Below are positions 42,072-49,503 of a stretch of 49,503 nt of DNA, one piece after another. Both the position numbers and the translations under genes were made by a program. Origin of the DNA: Candidatus Rokuibacteriota bacterium (GTDB lineage: Bacteria; Methylomirabilota; Methylomirabilia; Rokubacteriales; CSP1-6); assembly GCA_016209635.1 (NCBI GenBank), contig JACQWC010000153.1, forward strand, positions 1 to 49,503. The letters are read 5' to 3'. The notes below the pieces were generated by a model that worked only from the letters and a program-made list of their open reading frames with translations, searched no databases and was not told where the DNA came from. Position 1 is the first letter of the stretch. Each line of letters opens with the position of its first letter.

Positions 42072-42146
42072 GAGGTGCGGGGTGGTGGGCAGTCCCCGCG
42101 CGAGTGGGGTTCCGAGCAAAGGGGGCTGCCCCCACCCCGCACCCCC
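42072..42146. repeat. Large imperfect inverted repeat (hairpin) between boxB and ridA
   Basis: The arms GAGGTGCGGGGTGG(T)GGGCAGTCCCC (42072-42097) and GGGGGCTGCCCCCACCCCGCACCCC (42121-42146) are complementary over about 25 bp with three or four mismatches/bulges, around a 23-base loop. It occupies almost all of the 120 bp between the boxB stop and the ridA start. There is no T tract, so it is not an obvious intrinsic terminator. A REP-like element or an mRNA processing or stability structure inside the operon would fit. Confidence 0.65.
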
Positions 42147-42151
42147 TGCCG

Positions 42152-43569
<1,418 letters not shown>

Positions 43570-43570
<1 letters not shown>

Positions 43571-45261
43571 CAGACTCTCCTTCGGTCGAACTCGCTCCGC
43601 TGGCCGGTCCCGTAGACGGACAGCGCGCCCTTGGGGCCGACGGCGTTCGGACGCTGGAAGATCCAGTTCTGCCATGCCGAGAGGCGGCCGAAGATCTTCG
43701 TCTCGAGGGTCTCCGGGCCGCCGAACCTCAGCGACGCTTCCATGCCGGTGAGCGCGTCGGGCGAGAAGGCCGCGCGCTCCTCGATCGCGATGCGCACCTC
43801 GTCGTCCCAATCGATGTCGTCGGGTGTGAGCGTGACGAGTCCGGCCTCCGCCGCCGCGGCGGCGTCCAGATCCTGGCCGATGCGGCCCTTCAGGTCGTCG
43901 ACGCGACCCGGGTCGTCCAGGAACCGGCTGGCGAGCCGCCCGAGGCCGTTGGGCATCGGGTAGGCGCCGAAGTTCGTCGCCGTCAGGCGCACCGTCGCCG
44001 GGGGCCGTCCGTCGCCCGCGCGGGCGCCGGCCAGCATGTACGAGCGGTCCGCGCCCAGCGCCAGCTCGAGCAGCGTGCCCGTGAAGGACGAGCCCGGCTC
44101 GATCAGCGCGAACAGGGAGCGGGGCGACACGTCGAGGCGCTTGAACATACGCTTGAGGAAGAGACGGATCTCCCGCACGAGCCAGTCGGCCTGGTGGTCG
44201 ACCAGCGCGCGGTCATGGGCCTCGACCAGGTCGGCGCTCCCGGTCGCCCTGAACACCCAGAGGCCGATCGCCTCCTCGTTGGTGCGCAGGTGGAGGATCA
44301 GGTCGTCCAGCTCGCGCGCTAGCCGGAGCGGCCAGAAGGCGTCGCCGAGGGCGTGGATCCGCTCGACGTCGGCGGGTGGCGGGCCCTCCGGCGCGCTCAC
44401 GGTGATGTCGGCGACGCCGCGCTCGCGGTCGATGGCGCACGCGACGTGGCCGTACCCGATCCGATCGCCCTCGATGGTCCGCTCGAGCGGCGAGAGGACG
44501 ATGCCCCGGGCCCCCGCCGGTCGGTCGGTCCGGGCCGCGAACTCCGCCGCCCGCTGCCGCACGGTCTCCTCGAGCCTCGAGCGCGGCACGACCTCGTCCA
44601 CCAGCCGCCACTCCACCGCGCGCTTCCCCTTGATGCCCTCCTCCAGCGTGCAGAAGACGTCCGCGCGGTCGCGGCGCACGCGGCGCTTGTCCACGAGCCG
44701 GGTCAGCCCGCCGGTGCCCGGCAGGACCGCCAGCAGCGGCACCTCGGGCAGCGCCACCGACGTGTTCCCGTCGTCCGCCATGAGGATGTAGTCCGTCGCC
44801 AGCGCCAGCTCGTAGCCGCCCCCGGCGCAGGGTCCGTTGACGGCGCAGAGGTAGAGCTGGCGCGACTCGGCCGTCGCCTCCTCGATCGCGTTCCGCGTCT
44901 CGTTGGTGAACTTGCAGAAGTTCACCTTCCAGCCGTGCGTCGACTGGCCGAGCATCCGGATGTTGGCGCCCGCGCAGAAGACGCGCTCCTTGGCGGAGGT
45001 GAGGATCACCGCCCCGACCTCCGGGTGCTCGAAGCGCAGGCGCTGGACGGCGTCGTAGAGCTCGATGTCGACGCCAAGATCGTACGAGTTGAGCTTGAGC
45101 TCGTAGCCGGGCCGGAGCCCGCCGTCCTCGCTCACGTCCATGGCGAGCAGGGCGATGCGGCCGTCGAGCGTGAGCCGCCAGTGCCTGTACGCGCCCGGCG
45201 CGGTGCGGAAGTCGACCGGCGCGCGTCCGCCGTCAGTCACGTCGCCGTCCGTCCTCGACAT
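43570..45261 (-). CDS. boxC: Benzoyl-CoA-dihydrodiol lyase BoxC
   Basis: A 563-residue enzyme with two crotonase-like halves. It hydrolytically opens the ring of the benzoyl-CoA epoxide to 3,4-dehydroadipyl-CoA semialdehyde and formate. The first half has VFCAGANIRMLGQSTHGWKVNFCKFTNETRNA and NGPCAGGGYELALATDYILM, the crotonase oxyanion-hole regions in BoxC form, and PLLAVLPGTGGLTRLVDKRR. The C-terminus ends FGRLSAWQNWIFQRPNAVG, also diagnostic. It sits 9 bp after the XRE-cupin regulator. Confidence 0.95.
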
Positions 45262-45270
45262 CGCTCGCGC

Positions 45271-45819
45271 TCACCCCAAGATGACCCACAGCGCCCGGGC
45301 CTCCTTCGTGCCGAGGTTCTCCCAGCCGTGCGGCGTGCCCCCGTCCAGGAGGGCGCTGTCGCCCGCGTCCAGCACGTACCGGTCGCCGTTGTAGTGGAGG
45401 CCGACCCGGCCGCCGATCACGTAGAAGAGCTTCATCTGGCCGGGCTTGATCACGACCTTCTCCGTCGTCACCCCGCGCGACTTCGGCGCGAGCGTCGAGA
45501 CCACCCCGCGGATCTTGCCCTCGAAGAGGCCGGCGCCGAGCACGGCCCAGCGCTCCGACGACCCGTCGAACGACACGACCGGGTAGTCCTTCTTCCGGCT
45601 CACCTGGATCCGGCCGGCCGGCTGCCCGTCGAAGAGCGACCCGATCGGCACACCCAGCGAGGCCGCGATCCGGCCGAGCGTGTGGAGCGACGGGGTGAGC
45701 CGGCCGGACTCGATCTGCGAGACCATGCTCGGCGTGAGCTCCGCCTTCTCGGCGAGCTGGCGCTGCTGGAGCTGGCGCTCGAGCCGCAACGCCTTGATCC
45801 GGTCGGCGAGCGCGGTCAC
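45271..45819 (-). CDS. XRE-family HTH regulator with C-terminal cupin domain
   Basis: A 182-residue regulator. Residues 5-60 form a Xre/Cro HTH (LRLERQLQQRQLAEKAELTPSMVSQIESGRLTPSLHTLGRIA), and residues about 105-180 a cupin_2 barrel (FYVIGGRVGLHYNGDRYVLDAGDSALLDGGTPHGWENLG) for ligand binding. The usual box-pathway regulator BoxR instead joins an XRE domain to a shikimate-kinase-like domain, so this protein has a different sensor. It lies between hcrB and boxC and its GTG overlaps the hcrB stop (GTGA). Embedded in the operon, it could autoregulate it. Confidence 0.88.
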   Translation of the reverse strand: MTALADRIKALRLERQLQQRQLAEKAELTPSMVSQIESGRLTPSLHTLGRIAASLGVPIGSLFDGQPAGRIQVSRKKDYPVVSFDGSSERWAVLGAGLFEGKIRGVVSTLAPKSRGVTTEKVVIKPGQMKLFYVIGGRVGLHYNGDRYVLDAGDSALLDGGTPHGWENLGTKEARALWVILG

Positions 45820-46844
45820 GCCACCTCCTCCTCGCTGCGGAGCGTCTCGGGCAGCCCCGCCAGGCGGCGGAGCGCGCGGGTCACGAACACCCGGGTCATC
45901 CTCTTCCGGTAGGGGTGCGTGAAGTCCGTGTTGTCGAGCGGCTTCGCCGGTCCGGCGGCGAGGTGGGCCACGCGCGCGATCACCTCGCCCGTGAGCCGCT
46001 GGCCCTGGAGCGCGGCCGCCGCGCTCGCGGCCTCGCGCGGCTGCGAGGCGACTGCGCCCAGCACGATCCTCGCCCCGCGGACCGTTCCCCCCGTCCCATC
46101 ACCGTCGAGCCGGACCGCGACGGCGACGCCCAGCACGGGGAAGTCGAAGGAGCCGCGGCGGCGCAGCTTGAGGTAGACGGACCGCCATCCGTCCGGGGGC
46201 GGCAGGGTGAGGTCCGCGAGGATCTCCTCCCGGCGCTTGGCCAGGTACTCGATGCCGTCATCCCGGTAGAGAGTGTCGATCGGGATCGTCCGCTCGCCGG
46301 CGGCGCTCACGAGCCGCGCCCGCGCGCCGAGGCTCCAGAGGACGGGCGCGGTGTCCGACGACGATACCGCCCAGCATCGCGGGCTCCCGGGGGCGACCAG
46401 ACAGATGTCGCCATCCTTCTTCATGCAGAAGCCGACCGCCTTCCGCCACTCGTGAGACTGGTTGTAGTAGTTGCAGCGCGTGTCGACGCAGACGTTGCCG
46501 CCGATCGTCCCCATGTTCCGGAGCTGGGGCGACGAGACGAGCCCGGCGGCGGTGGCGAGGGCCGGATAGTGACGGACGACGTCGAGATCCGCGGCCACCG
46601 CGGAGAGCGTCGTGCCCGCGCCGATCACGAGCCCGCCGTCCGGCCCGCGGCGGATCCCCGCCAGCTCCCGGATGCCCCGGAGCCCGACCAGCGTCGTCGG
46701 CTCGAACTGCCGGCGCTTCATGTTGGGGTAGAGGTCGGTGCCGCCGGCGACGAGCATCGCCTCCTGGCCGTGGTCGGCGATGGCCTTCACCGCGTCCGCC
46801 AGGGTCCGCGGCGCCAGGTAGGTGAAGGGCGGCAGGCGCATCAT
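45816..46844 (-). CDS. hcrB: 4-Hydroxybenzoyl-CoA reductase beta subunit (FAD, extra 4Fe-4S)
   Basis: A 342-residue FAD-binding subunit of the xanthine dehydrogenase family: MLVAGGTDLYPNMKRR and NMGTIGGNVCVDTRCNYY bind FAD. A loop absent from ordinary medium subunits holds Cys124, Cys140, Cys148 and Cys157 (spacings 16, 8, 9). These match, from memory, the Cys122/138/146/155 set that ligates the additional 4Fe-4S cluster in Thauera HcrB. That cluster is diagnostic for 4-hydroxybenzoyl-CoA reductase, which removes the para-hydroxyl using a low-potential donor. ATG 46844 overlaps the hcrA stop (ATGA); the ORF track merges it with a shadow up to 48050. Confidence 0.92.
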   Translation of the reverse strand: MMRLPPFTYLAPRTLADAVKAIADHGQEAMLVAGGTDLYPNMKRRQFEPTTLVGLRGIRELAGIRRGPDGGLVIGAGTTLSAVAADLDVVRHYPALATAAGLVSSPQLRNMGTIGGNVCVDTRCNYYNQSHEWRKAVGFCMKKDGDICLVAPGSPRCWAVSSSDTAPVLWSLGARARLVSAAGERTIPIDTLYRDDGIEYLAKRREEILADLTLPPPDGWRSVYLKLRRRGSFDFPVLGVAVAVRLDGDGTGGTVRGARIVLGAVASQPREAASAAAALQGQRLTGEVIARVAHLAAGPAKPLDNTDFTHPYRKRMTRVFVTRALRRLAGLPETLRSEEEVA

Positions 46845-49303
46845 GCGAAGGGTCTGAGCGCGATCGCCTCGGCGGGCTGGCCGAACGCCGACTCGACGAC
46901 CACGGGCTCCTTGAAGGTGAAGAGCGGGAGCTTCTCGGGTCCCACGCGTGCCGGCTTCCCCTGCCGTCTCAGCTCGAGCCCCTTGACGATCTTGTCCGGC
47001 GTGACCGGCACCTCGTCGATCCGCACCCCCACCGCGTGATACACGGCATTCGCGATCGCCGGGATCACGGGCAGCAGCGGGCCCTGCCCGGCCTCCTTCG
47101 CGCCGAACGGCCCCTCGGGGTCGTCCGTCTCCACCAGCATCGTGTGGATCTCGGGGGTCTCGAGCGTCGTCGGGCTCTTGTACTCGAGCATCGAGGGCGC
47201 CTTGTGCACGAGCTTCCGGAAGACCTGCTCCTCCATCAGCGCCTCGCCGATCCCCATGTAGATCGAGCCCTCGACCTGGCCCTCCACGAGGAGGGGATTG
47301 AGCGCGCGGCCGACGTCGTGCGCGACCCACACGTCGTGCAGCTCGACCTCGCCCGTCTCCTCGTCCACCGTCAGCTCGACGACGCAGGCGGAGTAGGAAT
47401 AGCAGGGCGACGGCCCGACGCCGCCGCCCTTGTACTTCCCCGCGCGCTTGGGCGGCGCGTACGACCCCGCGAACGCGAGCACGCCGTGCAGCGACTCGCC
47501 GAGCTCCACCGCCTGGGCGAAGGGCACGGCCTTCTCCCACTCGTCGGGCACGCCGACCTTCCGGTCGCGGGCCACGAGCGCGGCGGGTGCCACCTCGAGC
47601 TTCTGCGCCACGGCCTTGACGATCACCGCCTTGAGCCGCTCCGCCGCCTGGATGGCGGCCATCCCGCACATGAGCGTGACGCGCGAGGAGTAGGAACCGA
47701 GGTCGACGGGCGTCAGGTCGGTGTCGCCCGGGTGGACGCGGATGTCCTTGGGGTCGACGCCCAGGACCTCGGCGACGAGGTAGGCGAGGATCGAGTCCGA
47801 GCCCTGCCCGACGTCCGTCGCGCCGCAGAGCACGGCGACGCCGCCGCTCCGGTCCGCCCGGACGATGACGCCCGAGTGCGGCATGCTGTTCCAGTAGATG
47901 GCGGTGCCCGCGCCCGTGAGGTAGGCGGAGCAGGCGATCCCGATCCCCCGCCGCCTGGCGTCCCCGGACTCGCCGCGGTGCTCGGCGGTCAGGCCGTACC
48001 GACGGCGCTTCTCTCGCCACGCCGAGGCCTCCACCACCCTGTCGATGCACTCGCCGAGACCGGTCGTCGTGATCGTCAGGTGGTTCGCGGTCTTCGTGAA
48101 GGGCTCGGCGAGGGTGCGGCGGCGCATGTCGGCGGGGTCGAGGCCGAGCTGCTCGGCGGCCTTATCGATCTGGCACTCGAGCGCGAACCGGGGCTGGGGG
48201 GTGCCGTGGCCGCGCTTGGGCCCGCAGGGCGGCTTGTTCGTGAAGATGCGCGCGGCCTCGAACTTGTAGACCGGCATCTTGTAGGTCACGGGGTTGACGA
48301 CGCCCGTGTAGAACACCGACGCCACCCCGTACGAGCCGTAGGCGCCCCCGTCGAGCCAGGTCCGGAGGTGGCACCCGGTGATCTCCCCCTCCCGGGTGAA
48401 GCCCGTCTTGATCCACATCAGCACGGGGTGGCGGCCGCGGTGAACGTAGAAGACCTCCTCCCGCGTCAGCGCGATCTTCACCGGCCGCCCCGAGAGCTGC
48501 GAAAGCTTGCAGGCCGCGATCTCGTGCGCGAAGGGATCGAGCTTGCCACCGAACCCGCCGCCGACCGGCGCGGCGACCACGCGAACGTGGGCGGCCGGCA
48601 CGTCGAGGATCTTCGCGAGGAGGCGATGGACGTAGTGCGGCGTCTGCGTCGACGACCAGAGCGTCAGCTTCCCGTCCGGTCCCCAGTGAGCGACCGCCGC
48701 GTGCTGCTCCATCGGCAGGTGGGTGTTGCCCTCGTAGTGGAAGACGTCCTCGCGCACGAGATCGGCCCGCGCGAACGCCGCCTCCACGTCGCCGAACTGG
48801 AGCGACACGTTCTTGTGGATGTTCGGTCCGTCCCCGTACTCGTGGATGCGGACCTCGGGATGGGCGAGGGACTCCCCGATCGACATGAGGGCGGGCAGCG
48901 GGGCGTACTCCACTTCGATGAGCCGGCACGCCCGCTCGGCCGTCTCCTCGTCGACGGCGGCGACGGCCGCCACCGCGTCACCCACCATCCGCACCTTCTC
49001 GGTGCAGAGCGCCTCCTCGTCCTGCGAGACCGGCAGGGTGCCGACCTTGACGCGCGGGAGGTCCCAGCCCGTGATGACCGCGTACACGCCGGGGAGGGCG
49101 CGGGCGGCGGTGGGATCGATCCGCGTGATGCGCGCGTGCGCGTGGGGGCTTCGGAGGACCCTGCCGTACGCCATCCGGGGCAGGAAGAAGTCGTCCGCGT
49201 ACCGGGTGTCGCCCGTGACCTTCGCCCACGCGTCGATCTTCGGGAGCGGCTGGCCGATCACCGAGAACTCGTGCTTCCGCTCGGAGGGGGGCTCGGCGCT
49301 CAT
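46841..49303 (-). CDS. hcrA: 4-Hydroxybenzoyl-CoA reductase alpha subunit (molybdenum cofactor)
   Basis: An 820-residue large subunit. The N-terminus (VIGQPLPKIDAWAKVTGDTRYADDFFLP) and the segment FTNKPPCGPKRGHGTPQPRFALE follow HcrA and related form II enzymes. Further landmarks: THLPMEQHAAVA, VAAPVGGGFGGKLDPFAHEIA, the GATDVGQGSDS substrate/cofactor loop, and PFGAKEAGQGPLLPVIPAIANAV with the catalytic Glu. With HcrB and HcrC it should form the (alpha-beta-gamma)2 Mo/FAD/Fe-S enzyme that dehydroxylates 4-hydroxybenzoyl-CoA to benzoyl-CoA. The ATG at 49303 overlaps the hcrC TGA. Confidence 0.9.
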   Translation of the reverse strand: MSAEPPSERKHEFSVIGQPLPKIDAWAKVTGDTRYADDFFLPRMAYGRVLRSPHAHARITRIDPTAARALPGVYAVITGWDLPRVKVGTLPVSQDEEALCTEKVRMVGDAVAAVAAVDEETAERACRLIEVEYAPLPALMSIGESLAHPEVRIHEYGDGPNIHKNVSLQFGDVEAAFARADLVREDVFHYEGNTHLPMEQHAAVAHWGPDGKLTLWSSTQTPHYVHRLLAKILDVPAAHVRVVAAPVGGGFGGKLDPFAHEIAACKLSQLSGRPVKIALTREEVFYVHRGRHPVLMWIKTGFTREGEITGCHLRTWLDGGAYGSYGVASVFYTGVVNPVTYKMPVYKFEAARIFTNKPPCGPKRGHGTPQPRFALECQIDKAAEQLGLDPADMRRRTLAEPFTKTANHLTITTTGLGECIDRVVEASAWREKRRRYGLTAEHRGESGDARRRGIGIACSAYLTGAGTAIYWNSMPHSGVIVRADRSGGVAVLCGATDVGQGSDSILAYLVAEVLGVDPKDIRVHPGDTDLTPVDLGSYSSRVTLMCGMAAIQAAERLKAVIVKAVAQKLEVAPAALVARDRKVGVPDEWEKAVPFAQAVELGESLHGVLAFAGSYAPPKRAGKYKGGGVGPSPCYSYSACVVELTVDEETGEVELHDVWVAHDVGRALNPLLVEGQVEGSIYMGIGEALMEEQVFRKLVHKAPSMLEYKSPTTLETPEIHTMLVETDDPEGPFGAKEAGQGPLLPVIPAIANAVYHAVGVRIDEVPVTPDKIVKGLELRRQGKPARVGPEKLPLFTFKEPVVVESAFGQPAEAIALRPFA

Positions 49304-49503
49304 CGTCTATCTCCCACCCGACTGCCGCCCGTCATCCGGAGCGCGGCCATCTCCACCGCGTCGAGGATCTTCGTGTAGCCGGTGCAGCGGCAGAGGTTCC
49401 CGGCGAGGGCCTCCTCGACCTCGCGCCGGGTGGGCGCGGGGTTCCCATCGAGGAGGGCCTTCGCCGTGACTAGGATCCCCGGCGTGCAGTAGCCGCACTG
49501 GGC
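49300..49503 (-). CDS. hcrC: 4-Hydroxybenzoyl-CoA reductase gamma subunit (2Fe-2S), truncated by window edge
   Basis: Only the last 67 codons are present; the gene runs off the window. The frame is not the one shown in the ORF track (49307-49498). It reads QCGYCTPGILVTAKALL and GNLCRCTGYTKILDAV, the second 2Fe-2S cluster motif (CxxC...CxC) of the small subunit of molybdenum hydroxylases. The plant-type ferredoxin domain lies outside. The TGA overlaps hcrA's ATG (ATGA). Upstream promoter and any further operon genes, such as boxA, are not visible. Confidence 0.93.
   Translation of the reverse strand, partial: AQCGYCTPGILVTAKALLDGNPAPTRREVEEALAGNLCRCTGYTKILDAVEMAALRMTGGSRVGDRR

Noticed and set aside
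47036-49378. 780-residue plus-strand ORF
   Set aside because: Antisense to hcrA; shadow composition.
49307-49498. 63-residue minus-strand ORF at window end
   Set aside because: Wrong frame; the other minus frame ending at 49300 reads the 2Fe-2S motifs of HcrC.

Overview
The window is a gene-dense, GC-rich (roughly 65-70 %) bacterial chromosome segment with short intergenic gaps, many ATGA/GTGA start-stop overlaps and frequent GTG starts. I see no rRNA, tRNA, CRISPR array or insertion sequence. The style (many amidohydrolases, CoA ligases, molybdenum hydroxylases and amino-acid ABC transporters) suits an uncultured soil or sediment heterotroph. A Rokubacteria/Methylomirabilota-like or deltaproteobacterial-like origin is my guess and is not proven by the sequence.

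Layout. 1-5.6 kb: end of an O6-alkylguanine-DNA methyltransferase, a secreted amidohydrolase, a Nudix hydrolase, an orphan CoxL-type molybdenum hydroxylase subunit and a DinG/XPD-type Fe-S helicase. 5.8-11.0 kb (minus): a polar amino-acid ABC transporter (two permeases, binding protein, ATPase), a class III aminotransferase resembling 2,2-dialkylglycine decarboxylase, and a GntR/FCD regulator with a perfect palindrome at its start codon. 11.0-15.0 kb (minus): a small catabolic cluster (EthD-like protein, TcuA-like flavoprotein, SDR, amidohydrolase). 15.0-21.4 kb (minus): HugZ-like protein, an HsdM remnant, a lower-GC DUF2283 protein, a UvrD helicase fused to a Fe-S nuclease domain, a PfkB sugar kinase and a DUF3108-like exported protein.

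21.4-31.9 kb (plus) is the most unusual region. A FabF-like ketosynthase lacking the second catalytic histidine is followed by two paralogous multi-TM histidine kinases, a degenerate 'pseudo' histidine kinase and a REC-GAF-PAS-HK-REC hybrid kinase. The last three genes overlap by 4 bp. No DNA-binding output protein is encoded. GC falls inside the ketosynthase gene and recovers inside the second kinase gene.

32.1-38.2 kb: a small membrane protein, a thiolase with an adjacent 27-residue Cys-rich peptide gene missed by the ORF track, a TtuB/TtuA-like tRNA 2-thiolation pair, a decayed tctA transporter gene, an ECF sigma/anti-sigma pair and an MscS channel.

38.3-49.5 kb (minus): one long aromatic-acid operon in transcription order hcrC-hcrA-hcrB (4-hydroxybenzoyl-CoA reductase), XRE-cupin regulator, boxC, boxB, ridA, benzoate-CoA ligase, PaaI-type thioesterase, PaaK-type CoA ligase. 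Together these would activate (4-hydroxy)benzoate to the CoA thioester, remove the para-hydroxyl to give benzoyl-CoA, epoxidise it (BoxB, needing a BoxA reductase not seen here) and cleave the ring (BoxC).
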